A stretch of DNA of 13,054 nt from DASWIG01 sp965371445 (GCA_965371445.1 CBDUYN010000240.1:1-13054); one strand, 5' to 3'; positions 1-6,163 are shown, numbered from the stretch's first letter. Notes: generated by a model from the letters alone, not told the origin. Numbers and translations are program-made.

Positions 1-28
1 ACCGGGACGGGGGCCCCTTCGAGGATGG

Positions 29-2305
29 ATGCTTCTGCTTCTTTCTTCACTCTTCGCCGTGGCAGCAGACGCTCAAGGCAAAGGCGACGAGCAGCTTCCG
101 GACGTCTTTGACATGTCGCTGGAAGAGCTGAAGGAGGTCAAAATCGTCGGTCCGGCCGCGATCACCAAATTGGCGCCCGACGAGACACCCGCCTCGATTA
201 CGGTGATCACAGCCGACGACATCCGGCATACCCCGGCCCGCAACATCTACGATCTGATCGAGGTCTACGTCCCGGGTGCCATTTGGATGAACCATGAGCT
301 GGGACCTCATCCAGGAGTCCGCGGGAGCATCGTCGACCGCAACTACAAGTTCGTCCTGCGCCTCGATGGAAGAGTCATGAACAGCAAGGCCCACTACGGC
401 GCCAAGTCCGAGCTCGAGCAATGGGACCTGGGCGACATCGAGCGGATCGAGATCGTCCGCGGTCCCGGGTCGGTCACCTACGGTCCGGGCGCCGTCGCCG
501 GGGTGATCAACATCCTCACCCGAGGAGCCGGCAGCTTTGAGGAAGACAAGATCGTCATGAGGTTCAACGACAAGTATGACTCCCGCGGGCTGACGATCAC
601 TCATGGATACGAGTCCGAGAGAGTCTCGATGTTTACGTTCGGCAGCGTCACCCGGACCCCAGGCTTTAACGCGCGCCAGTTCCTGGTCACCGCCGGCAAC
701 GAAGGGGGCTTCATCGGAGAGGACATCTTGGCGGGCGAGGTGCCGATGGAGTACTTCGCGGACTTCCAGGACAAGCCCCAGATCAAGCTCCACATGGCCC
801 TCGAGATCGCGGATCGTTGGAAGGTCTGGCTGCGATACACCCAGGAAGGATCCACCTGGCGGGGCAACGAGGTGAAGACCGACTTCGGCGGTGAGCTCAG
901 AAACCAACAATCGACCCAGGACCGGCAATGGACGGCCACCCTCGAATACGAGAGGGAGCTCCGCGACAACCTGACCCTGACCACGATGTTGAGCGCGGAC
1001 TCCTTCGACGCCGAACGCCGGGAAGGGTCGGTGCGTCACCCCCGACCCGATCACGCCCTGAACAAGAAGAGCAGCTTCAGTGAGACCGAGCTCTTCGTGC
1101 GCGGCCAGCTGAGCTGGCAGGCGAGCGACCACACCGAGGTGGCATTCGGCGCCGAGGTCTCGTGGGACCGATATGGACCCGGGTGGGGGGACGGCGAAGA
1201 GGACATGCGGCTCGGAGAGAACGGCTTCATCGTGAGCGGTCCTGACTCGAACGCCATCGATCCGAGCTCGGGTGGCAGTGCGGACCGCGACGGAACCGCG
1301 CTCTTCGCCGGCGACGGTTGGACCACGAGCACTTATTCTTTCTTCTCCGAGGCGAACCTGAAGGTGCGCCCCTGGCTCAAGATCCTGCTCTCGGGTCGGG
1401 CCGACCGCAGCACCTACTCCGACTGGCTGGTCTCACCGCGGATCGCCCTGATTGCCCGACTGGCGGACCGGCACGTCCTGAAGCTCGTTGGCCAGGAGTC
1501 GCGCCGTTTCAACACCGCCGGACAAGACTTCACCGATGTCCGGAACGGTCGCGACCCCGACTCGGAGTCGCTGATCGGGCTCGAGCTGATCTACTCGGCG
1601 TCGGTCGACGATCGGCTCTCGTTCGACCTGGCCGGGTTCTGGAACGACGTCGAGGTCATCGCTTTCGACCCGGACGTCAATGCCACCACTCCGGTGGGCA
1701 ATCTACGACTTTACGGCCTCGAGGCCGAGATCGGTTTCAAGGGGTCCCGGGGACGCGCAGGTGCCAACTACTCGTTCGTCAAGCAGCTGGACTGGGACCT
1801 CGCCCCGGGGGTTACGCGCAACGGGATCAGCTACGCCGACTATGATCTGCCTCTGAGAGGCTCCAATGCGGTGCTGCAGGGAATCGGCAACGACCTCAAC
1901 AACTGGCCGAATCAGTCATTCAAGATTTTCGGACGTCTAACACTTTCCAAACGCATGACGATCCACGCGGATGCCCGAATTCAGTGGGACTTTCAAGGCC
2001 GGGAGGATAGCCTCGAGGGACTGCGCCTCGCAGTGGCGGGCGAGCCCGAGCAGGCGGACGTAGAGCGGGCCATCCGGAGGGTGAGAGAGGTGGACGCATT
2101 CGAGCCTGACTTTCGCGCCAACGCCTCTTTCTCTTACGAGCTCCGCGACAACCTTGGCCTTCGGATCTCGGTCCAGAATCTCCTGGGTGCGAACGGAAAC
2201 AAGCGGTACTCCTATGACGAGGGCGAGAACCGAGCGGCGCCTCGAAGGGTGAGGTTCGTCGAAGAACCACGTGCGCTGGAGATCCGGGTGGAGTACCGTT
2301 TCTGA
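29..2305 (+). CDS. TonB-dependent outer-membrane receptor
   Basis: An outer-membrane active transporter that would take up a scarce ligand (siderophore, cobalamin or a glycan) using TonB-ExbBD energy; the substrate cannot be read from sequence. Visible: a hydrophobic signal stretch ending near ADAQ, a short acidic DMSLEELKEV segment common just after the signal peptide in this family, then the plug domain at about residues 50-168 (TPASITVITADDI, the RIEIVRGPGSVTYGPGAVAGVINI region). The rest is a long beta-rich barrel ending in aromatic Phe (VEYRF), the usual barrel insertion signal. No STN signalling domain precedes the plug. At 758 residues it is full family length. The start is uncertain: the signal peptide lacks basic residues after this ATG, whereas the same frame stays open to the left edge and reads R-G-W just before it, so the true start may lie outside the window. 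A weak GAGG precedes the ATG by 4 nt. Family call firm, ligand unknown. Confidence 0.93.
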   Translation: MLLLLSSLFAVAADAQGKGDEQLPDVFDMSLEELKEVKIVGPAAITKLAPDETPASITVITADDIRHTPARNIYDLIEVYVPGAIWMNHELGPHPGVRGSIVDRNYKFVLRLDGRVMNSKAHYGAKSELEQWDLGDIERIEIVRGPGSVTYGPGAVAGVINILTRGAGSFEEDKIVMRFNDKYDSRGLTITHGYESERVSMFTFGSVTRTPGFNARQFLVTAGNEGGFIGEDILAGEVPMEYFADFQDKPQIKLHMALEIADRWKVWLRYTQEGSTWRGNEVKTDFGGELRNQQSTQDRQWTATLEYERELRDNLTLTTMLSADSFDAERREGSVRHPRPDHALNKKSSFSETELFVRGQLSWQASDHTEVAFGAEVSWDRYGPGWGDGEEDMRLGENGFIVSGPDSNAIDPSSGGSADRDGTALFAGDGWTTSTYSFFSEANLKVRPWLKILLSGRADRSTYSDWLVSPRIALIARLADRHVLKLVGQESRRFNTAGQDFTDVRNGRDPDSESLIGLELIYSASVDDRLSFDLAGFWNDVEVIAFDPDVNATTPVGNLRLYGLEAEIGFKGSRGRAGANYSFVKQLDWDLAPGVTRNGISYADYDLPLRGSNAVLQGIGNDLNNWPNQSFKIFGRLTLSKRMTIHADARIQWDFQGREDSLEGLRLAVAGEPEQADVERAIRRVREVDAFEPDFRANASFSYELRDNLGLRISVQNLLGANGNKRYSYDEGENRAAPRRVRFVEEPRALEIRVEYRF

Positions 2306-2368
2306 GCTGCGCGTCCGACGCTCGTCACTCGGGAGACCGGTGGCCGCAGGTGACTTTTAGGTACCACC

Positions 2369-2385
2369 CATTTCTTCAAGAAATG
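2369..2385. repeat. 17-bp odd palindrome between convergent ends
   Basis: CATTTCTT-C-AAGAAATG is a perfect 8-bp inverted repeat about one central base, lying between the end of the TonB receptor gene and the minus-strand terminator. It could fold as a 6-bp stem with a 5-nt loop, but no T-run follows on the plus strand, so it is not a convincing intrinsic terminator. Its role is unknown. Confidence 0.4.
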
Positions 2386-2428
2386 CGTCCCGTTTCAATG
2401 GGGAAGGCCCTGAATCGCGGCTCCGATA

Positions 2429-2827
2429 TCACGTCAGGCCGTCGTCGAAAAAGGGCCGGGCATAAGCCCGGCCCCTCGACACGAGAACGTCCCTTTCGCC
2501 AAGCCACTCCTGGTAGGTCACCACCAACTGCGGGTGGTTGGCCGAACTGGAGTTGTCCGCCGCGTAGAAGCCGATGTAGTCGTTGCCGCCGTCGTCGTTG
2601 TCGTCGAGGCTGAAGTAGACGCGAAGCTGCGTCGTACCGGCCGTGTTGATAGCGGCGATGCCGGCGGCGTCCAAGGTGCCCTCGGACCAGTCGCCGTTCG
2701 CAGCCGCGTTGGACATCGTCGCCGACTGCACCGCCGTCGCCGAGGCCTCGATGATATTGGCCGTGGGCGGCGTGTTCGCCGGCGGCGTCAGGTTCGTCGA
2801 GTTGGGCGTCGGGCTCGACTGGATCTG
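2429..2827 (-). pseudogene. 3' remnant of a secreted DNRLRE-domain protein
   Basis: Read from just after a TGA at 2828-2830, this frame encodes a Pro/Thr/Asn-rich linker (SSPTPNSTNLTPPANTPPTA) and then the end of a DNRLRE / CBM96-like beta-sandwich. The diagnostic parts are LDAAGIAAINTAGTTQLRV, SLDDNDDGGNDYIGFY and HPQLVVTY. Such domains normally sit at the C-terminus of large secreted or surface proteins in Gram-negatives and may bind polysaccharide. No good start exists: the only usable initiators are an internal GTG at 2731, with no Shine-Dalgarno, or out-of-frame codons. The reading frame runs about 29 codons past the domain and through the terminator hairpin, so the original stop may also be altered. 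A strong AAAGGAG lies at 2833-2839, immediately upstream of the TGA. I read this as a gene that lost its 5' coding portion in a deletion close to 2820-2832. Domain identity is by eye. Confidence 0.6.
2448..2474 (-). terminator. Rho-independent terminator (minus strand)
   Basis: GGGCCGGGC and GCCCGGCCC form a perfect 9-bp stem with a 4-nt loop at 2453-2474. On the minus strand the stem is followed directly by five T (2452-2448). The orientation fits termination of the minus-strand transcript carrying the DNRLRE remnant. No T-run is present in the plus direction. The hairpin lies inside the remnant reading frame, which is unusual for an intact gene. Confidence 0.8.
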
Positions 2828-2851
2828 TCAATCTCCTTTGCGATTGAAGTT

Positions 2852-2870
2852 AGGCGCCGGTCTGGCGCCT
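2852..2870 (-). other. Leader hairpin upstream of the remnant gene
   Basis: AGGCGCC and GGCGCCT form a 7-bp perfect stem around a 5-nt loop. It lies between a larger leader stem-loop and the AAAGGAG ribosome site at 2833-2839, so it would be part of the same minus-strand 5' leader. Confidence 0.4.
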
Positions 2871-2884
2871 CGTGCCGATTTTCA

Positions 2885-2949
2885 GGGCGCGGGGGCGATC
2901 TATGGCTGGATGGCTATTGTGAATAGATCGGCTGTTGCGTCCCGCGCCC
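2885..2949 (-). ncRNA. Large leader stem-loop (candidate structured RNA)
   Basis: Two nested perfect inverted repeats build one long hairpin. The outer 9-bp stem is GGGCGCGGG with CCCGCGCCC, and the inner 8-bp stem is CGATCTAT with ATAGATCG. They are separated by an asymmetric internal loop (10 nt on one side, 2 nt on the other) and closed by a 19-nt apical loop. On the minus strand it would start about 12 nt after the transcription start predicted from the sigma-54 promoter, so it would be the first structure in the transcript. I do not recognise it as a known riboswitch. The transcribed strand and function are inferred. Confidence 0.45.
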
Positions 2950-2970
2950 GATCTTGGAGGTAGGAGATTG

Positions 2971-2987
2971 TGCAAGAATCAAACCAG
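2971..2987 (-). promoter_or_regulatory. Sigma-54 (-24/-12) promoter
   Basis: The minus strand reads CTGGTTTGATTCTTGCA. This has the invariant GG and GC of sigma-54 promoters at exactly the right spacing (TGG, 8 nt, TTGC), with the flanking pyrimidine, the G after the -24 element and the final A also matching the YTGGCACG-N4-TTGCW consensus. Predicted transcription start is near 2960. Two identical palindromes lie about 105 and 128 bp upstream of that start, the expected place for enhancer-binding-protein sites. No start codon of an intact gene follows; the transcript would carry the structured leader and the DNRLRE remnant. Confidence 0.6.
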
Positions 2988-3057
2988 GCAAAGCTCTCGT
3001 CGGACGGGCTGAAAAACAACGGATTCATTGAGGATTCTTCCAGCGGCGCGGTCTCGA

Positions 3058-3096
3058 TTCTCAAAAGTGAGAAAGCCCGATTCTCATTCTTGAGAA
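3058..3096. promoter_or_regulatory. Tandem palindromic operator pair TTCTCA-N4-TGAGAA
   Basis: Two 16-bp palindromes, TTCTCA-AAAG-TGAGAA (3058-3073) and TTCTCA-TTCT-TGAGAA (3081-3096), have identical arms but different central tetramers and sit 23 bp apart centre to centre (about two helical turns). Both are preceded by CGA, so the repeat unit is CGATTCTCA-N4-TGAGAA. They lie just beyond the 3' end of the SGNH hydrolase gene and upstream of the sigma-54 promoter. The arrangement is that of paired upstream activating sites for a dimeric enhancer-binding protein; the cognate regulator is not in the window. Confidence 0.6.
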
Positions 3097-3122
3097 AACA
3101 GAGGCGGAAAGGAGGCGGAAGC

Positions 3123-3878
3123 CTAGTACAGCTCGACGCGCACGCCGTCGGCGAGCCGCGTGCCGCGGCCCCCGAAGGGGATCCCCAGGTAGGACCAGCG
3201 CTCGGGAAGCGCCAGTCCCAGCCGCACGCGGCTTGAAAGCCGCGGCGCGGCGAGCCGCGCCTCGCCGTTCGAGAAGGGCGCGAGGATCTCGGCCCAGGCG
3301 CGGCGCAGGTAGGGGAGGCGGATGTGGATCGGGTCGAAGCCGTACCACTCGTCGCGGTGGTCGACCCAGTCGAGCTCCCAACGCGCCGCCACCTCTCGCA
3401 GCCGCTCCTCGAGCTCGCCCACTCGGCGACGAGCCTCGGCGGGTGTGAGCTCCGAGAACGGAAAGAGCACCTGGCGAGCGAAGCGGATCTGCCAGTCGGC
3501 GCGGCGCGTGATCGACGCCGTGGGCGGCGGTGTGAGGACGATCCGTGCCCCCAGCCGCGTGAAGCGCCGCACGCACTCCTCGACCCAATCGGCGATCTCC
3601 TCCGGCGCGACGCCGTAGCCGACGTCGTTGCCGATGTCCGTCAGGAGCGCATAGAGCGGTCCTTCGCCCTTCTCGAGCGCCGACCACAGGCCACAGTCGA
3701 GGATTCCGACGAGACCACGTCCAAGGAGAAGGCTGCGCTGGCCGTAGGAACGTCCGCGTCCGACCGCGGCGAGGACGTCGAGGCCCTCCTCGCAAGGGCG
3801 AAGGCGCAGCCGTGCCGTCTCGACGGCCACCGCGAGGCTGCGGGCGACGTTCGACGCCCCCAGGAAGACGGCACGCAG
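3123..3878 (-). CDS. SGNH/GDSL-type hydrolase, probable CTG start
   Basis: Predicted serine esterase/lipase-fold hydrolase; substrate unknown. The four SGNH blocks are readable: FLGASN (Ser9, block I), the glycine-rich GRGRSYGQ region, TDIGND (Asn84, block III) and FDPIHI (Asp182 and His185, block V). The obvious in-frame start is a GTG at 3830, but it would begin downstream of FLGASN and remove the nucleophile. The frame continues upstream without ATG, GTG or TTG, and the family-like beginning (x-R-A-V-F-L-G-A-S-N) starts at a CTG (3876-3878) with an AAGGGGA ribosome-site-like run about 8 nt before it, so I place the start there. No signal peptide or membrane segment, so probably cytoplasmic. 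It follows the hydroxyacyl-CoA dehydrogenase gene by 37 nt on the same strand and may be cotranscribed. The fold call is solid; the start codon is inference. Confidence 0.75.
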   Translation of the reverse strand: MRAVFLGASNVARSLAVAVETARLRLRPCEEGLDVLAAVGRGRSYGQRSLLLGRGLVGILDCGLWSALEKGEGPLYALLTDIGNDVGYGVAPEEIADWVEECVRRFTRLGARIVLTPPPTASITRRADWQIRFARQVLFPFSELTPAEARRRVGELEERLREVAARWELDWVDHRDEWYGFDPIHIRLPYLRRAWAEILAPFSNGEARLAAPRLSSRVRLGLALPERWSYLGIPFGGRGTRLADGVRVELY

Positions 3879-3884
3879 GGCTAG

Positions 3885-3912
3885 CGTCCCCTTGGGGGAG
3901 TGAGGGGGGACG
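3885..3912 (-). promoter_or_regulatory. Intercistronic hairpin covering the hydrolase ribosome site
   Basis: On the minus strand CGTCCCC (3912-3906) can pair with GGGGACG (3891-3885) around a 14-nt loop. The 3' arm contains the AAGGGGA-like ribosome-binding run for the CTG-started SGNH hydrolase, so the stem could hide that site or end transcription of the upstream gene inefficiently. No T-run follows. Role inferred only. Confidence 0.35.
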
Positions 3913-3915
3913 TCA

Positions 3916-4809
3916 CTAGTCCTCCGTCGGTGCCGGCGGTTTCGTCGAGTAGTCGTAGAAGCCGCGGCCGCTCTTTCGTCCCAGGTCGCCGCGCTTCACC
4001 CGGCGCTCGAGCGACGCCGCCGGACGGTCTTTTTCGTCACCTGTCTTGTTGTAGACCTCCATGCGGGCGTTGTAGCCGATGTCGAGCCCCGAGAAGTCGG
4101 CGAGCTTGAAGGGACCCATCGGGTGGTTGAGCCCGAGCTCGCAGGCGAGGTCGACGTCGGTGAAGCTCGCGACGCCGTTCTCCAGGAGGAAGTAGGCCTC
4201 GTTGGAAATCGCCCGCAGGATCCGGTTGACGAGGAAGCCCGGCAGCTCCTTGTGCAAGACGACCGGCACCTTGCCGATCCGCCGCGCCACCTCGGCCGTC
4301 AGCAGGGCGGTCTCCTCCGAGGTCTTCTCGCCCTTGACCACCTCGACGAGCTTCATGACGAGCGGTGGGAAGAAAAAGTGCATGTTGACGACCTTCTCCG
4401 GTCGTCCGGTGGCGGGGGCGATCTGCGAATTGCCGAGGTAGGAGCTGTTGGTCGCGAGGATGGCGTGCTCGCCGGTCAGGCGGTCGAGCTCGCGGAAGAG
4501 CTCGAGCTTCTCGTCGAGGATCTCGACGATCGCCTCGACGACGAAATCGGCCTCCAGGGCCGCTTCGGCGAGGTCGGTGGTTGGCGTAAGCCGGGCGAGG
4601 GCGGCGTCGACCTCGTCCTGGCTGAGCTTGCCCTTCTCGACGCGCCGGCCGAGCTGGTGGCGGTTGCCCGCCATGGCTTTCCCGAGCTGCTCCTCGGAGA
4701 TGTCGTGGAGCGAGACGGTGAAACCGTAAAGCGCCGCCTGCATGGCGATCTGGGAGCCCATCTGGCCGGCGCCGGTGACGCAGATCTTGCGGATGTCATC
4801 GATTTTCAT
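3916..4809 (-). CDS. 3-hydroxyacyl-CoA dehydrogenase (NAD-dependent)
   Basis: Cytoplasmic enzyme interconverting L-3-hydroxyacyl-CoA and 3-ketoacyl-CoA with NAD(H), in beta-oxidation or hydroxybutyryl-CoA metabolism. Visible: Rossmann dinucleotide motif GAGQMG (residues 13-18), the ATNSS segment (119-123) holding the conserved Ser, catalytic His144 in NMHFFFPP and its partner Glu156 in KLVEVV, the GFLVNR helix, and the LGLNHPMGPFKLADFSGLD signature of the C-terminal domain. At 297 residues it matches single-domain Hbd/PaaH enzymes, not the fused FadB type. The usual HFFNP reads HFFFP here, so the residue after the His-Phe-Phe triplet is Phe, not Asn. I start at the ATG at 4809 (MKIDDIRK) instead of a TTG 24 nt upstream, because the ATG directly begins the Rossmann strand; GAGG lies about 9 nt upstream. 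Exact chain-length preference cannot be told. Confidence 0.93.
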   Translation of the reverse strand: MKIDDIRKICVTGAGQMGSQIAMQAALYGFTVSLHDISEEQLGKAMAGNRHQLGRRVEKGKLSQDEVDAALARLTPTTDLAEAALEADFVVEAIVEILDEKLELFRELDRLTGEHAILATNSSYLGNSQIAPATGRPEKVVNMHFFFPPLVMKLVEVVKGEKTSEETALLTAEVARRIGKVPVVLHKELPGFLVNRILRAISNEAYFLLENGVASFTDVDLACELGLNHPMGPFKLADFSGLDIGYNARMEVYNKTGDEKDRPAASLERRVKRGDLGRKSGRGFYDYSTKPPAPTED

Positions 4810-4868
4810 CCTGCTTGGCCTCTTCGGGGACAAGGACCCACGCCAGCGTGAGCCCGTCTTTGAACGTC

Positions 4869-4874
4869 AGTATA
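4869..4874 (-). promoter_or_regulatory. Possible -10 box for the dehydrogenase gene
   Basis: TATACT on the minus strand (5 of 6 to TATAAT) stands out in GC-rich surroundings about 60 bp before the dehydrogenase ATG. No good -35 box lies 16-18 bp upstream, so the promoter call is tentative. Confidence 0.35.
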
Positions 4875-4914
4875 GTCCCATGCCGCAAAGCGACGCCGCG
4901 CGTGCCCCCGTTGA

Positions 4915-4939
4915 CGGCGCCGGAGGCGCCTCCGCGCCG
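4915..4939. repeat. GC-rich hairpin between the glycosidase remnant and the dehydrogenase
   Basis: CGGCGC, a bulged C, then the perfect palindrome GGAGGCGCCTCC followed by GCGCCG gives a 10-bp stem with a 4-nt loop. No T-run flanks it on either side. It could be a factor-dependent terminator or a processing site for the minus-strand remnant transcript upstream of the dehydrogenase promoter. Confidence 0.4.
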
Positions 4940-5009
4940 GCAAGCCAAGGTGAGCTGACGGCGCCCCCCCAAGAGCCGAGCGAGGGTGGGTTCCCGGGCC
5001 GGATCTTCC

Positions 5010-5276
5010 CTAGCGGCCGTACGTCCAGTTGTCGCGCAGGACCTCTCGCGCCTCGGGATCGTGCATGGCGAAATCCCGGGAGCTCACGCGGCCCGGCATC
5101 CACTTCCACCAGAACATGCCCTCGATGAAGGTCTCGCGTTCGACGAGATCGATCGCGGTGTCGATCAGGAGGCGGCGTAGCGCCCGGTTTTCCGGCGTGT
5201 CGCGGCTCGACGTCAACCACGGCTCGCGAGCCGCGCCGGCCGAAAGGTCGTAGCCGCGGCCGGGTTTTGCTTCCAT
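5010..5276 (-). pseudogene. C-terminal remnant of a GH113-like TIM-barrel glycosidase
   Basis: An 88-codon minus-strand frame resembling only the end of GH113-like (beta-mannanase-type) TIM-barrel proteins: a GY motif near residue 8-9, then REPW, an amphipathic helix (TPENRALRRLLIDTAIDL), the barrel-closing strand EGMFWWKW, and RDFAMHDPEAREVLRDNW. In complete members the GY motif follows a catalytic glutamate in a strand (E-I/V-G-Y); here that glutamate is absent, and the preceding in-frame codons (through about 5322) do not look like barrel sequence. A full family member would be about 300 residues or more, so over two thirds is missing. ATG 5274-5276 opens the frame but no ribosome site is seen. 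It lies divergent to the beta-gamma-crystallin gene, whose promoter region abuts it. The family assignment is by eye and moderate; a small expressed protein cannot be excluded. Confidence 0.5.
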
Positions 5277-5277
5277 T

Positions 5278-5306
5278 TTGCGGCCGGCGCCGTTCCCCTG
5301 TAGAGT
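5278..5306 (+). promoter_or_regulatory. Possible sigma-70 promoter for the crystallin-type gene
   Basis: TTGCGG (5278-5283), a 17-bp spacer, and TAGAGT (5301-5306). Predicted start is near 5313, leaving a leader of about 39 nt that contains the strong GGAGG at 5342-5346. Both hexamers are imperfect, so this is tentative. Confidence 0.35.
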
Positions 5307-5351
5307 TTGACCGACAGCTGGGACAAGAATCTACCGACGATGGAGGTCAAG

Positions 5352-6155
5352 ATGAACTCGAAGCCGAGCTTTTCCCTCGCAATCCCTAGCCCGAAGGCCG
5401 TTCGCGGCCCGGCCGTCCTCGGCGCGGTGGCACTCGCCTTCTCGCTTCTCACCGTCCAGGCGGCTTGGGCCGATCCGCTCTATGAAGGCAAAGTCGAAGC
5501 CGTGCGGATCTCCGTCTGGCGCTTTGCCGACCAGGCGGAGCTCACGACGATCCTGCCGGGCGACTCGCTGAAGCTCAATCCGGGGCAGCGGGTGATCCTG
5601 CGCCTCTTCTCCCCGAAGGACAAGAACCCGACCGGCGAGCGGCTGTACTTGAGCGCCGAAATCACCCTGGAAGACGATGGCAGCGAGAACGTCGACCTGA
5701 TGGAGACCGACCACGACAAGGGCTCGGCCGTCGTCCAGGCCTTGCGCCGCGGCGCCGGCAAGACGGCGACCCTGCGCTATCGTCTGCTGGGCGAGGTGGA
5801 GGTGGCCCGCGACTACCAGGGCGCAAACACCATCCCGGTCGAGATCGCCAAGGAGAGCCCCGCCGCGGCGAAGCCGCCCACCGCGAAGCCGCGCCTGGGG
5901 GTGACGCTCTACGAGGACTCCTACTATCGTGGCGACAGCGAGACCTTCTACGAGGGCAACGCCGACCTGCGCTACAGCCGGATCCGCAACGACCGGGCCA
6001 CCTCGATCAAGGTCCCGGAGGGCTGCACGGTGACGCTCTACCGCGACACCGGCTACCGGGGACGGATCGCCGTCCTGCGCTCCGACACCCCGGAGCTCGG
6101 GCGCACGCCGGTCGGCAACGACGCGGTCTCCTCGCTCAAGGTCGAGTGTGAGTGA
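5352..6155 (+). CDS. Secreted beta-gamma-crystallin-domain protein
   Basis: A 267-residue exported protein. Residues 1-40 form a signal peptide: a long basic n-region (K4, K15, R18), a hydrophobic core AVLGAVALAFSLLTV and a likely cleavage after AWA. Residues about 41-170 are an unrecognised, probably beta-rich domain. An Ala/Pro/Lys-rich linker (AAAKPPTAKP) follows, then two Greek-key motifs typical of microbial beta-gamma-crystallins. Each ends in a canonical (N/D)(N/D)XX(S/T)S calcium clamp: NDRATS (213-218) and NDAVSS (256-261), so both Ca2+ sites look intact. Greek-key starts VTLYEDSYYRG and VTLYRDTGYRG are also visible. The start is fixed by GGAGG 5 nt before this ATG; an upstream in-frame ATG at 5340 overlaps that site. 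It stands alone, divergent from the glycosidase remnant and convergent with imuB. Likely a periplasmic or envelope calcium-binding stress protein; the specific function is unknown. Confidence 0.85.
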   Translation: MNSKPSFSLAIPSPKAVRGPAVLGAVALAFSLLTVQAAWADPLYEGKVEAVRISVWRFADQAELTTILPGDSLKLNPGQRVILRLFSPKDKNPTGERLYLSAEITLEDDGSENVDLMETDHDKGSAVVQALRRGAGKTATLRYRLLGEVEVARDYQGANTIPVEIAKESPAAAKPPTAKPRLGVTLYEDSYYRGDSETFYEGNADLRYSRIRNDRATSIKVPEGCTVTLYRDTGYRGRIAVLRSDTPELGRTPVGNDAVSSLKVECE

Positions 6156-6163
6156 AGATCTCG

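Noticed and set aside
47..1132. Long minus-strand open frame opposite the TonB receptor
   Set aside because: Shadow of a GC-rich gene: composition follows the antisense of the receptor and it has no domain or ribosome site.
2453..2474. Terminator for the TonB receptor gene (plus strand)
   Set aside because: On the plus strand the stem is preceded by A5 and followed by CTCGAC, so it works only in the minus direction.
2376..2831. Minus-strand 151-codon frame starting with TTG one base after AAAGGAG
   Set aside because: Spacing to the ribosome site is too short, the product is low-complexity Arg/Gly/Gln text, and the alternative frame shows a real domain signature.
2885..2949. c-di-GMP-I riboswitch
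   Set aside because: Only a short ACGCAACAGC similarity; the GNRA tetraloop-receptor pair and two-helix arrangement are missing.
2970..3236. A plus-strand frame from GTG with GGAGG/TAGGAG upstream, whose first ~50 codons look less arginine-rich than typical shadows
   Set aside because: It runs into the antisense of the SGNH hydrolase C-terminus, and the same DNA is better explained by the minus-strand sigma-54 promoter and the palindrome pair. No recognisable protein.
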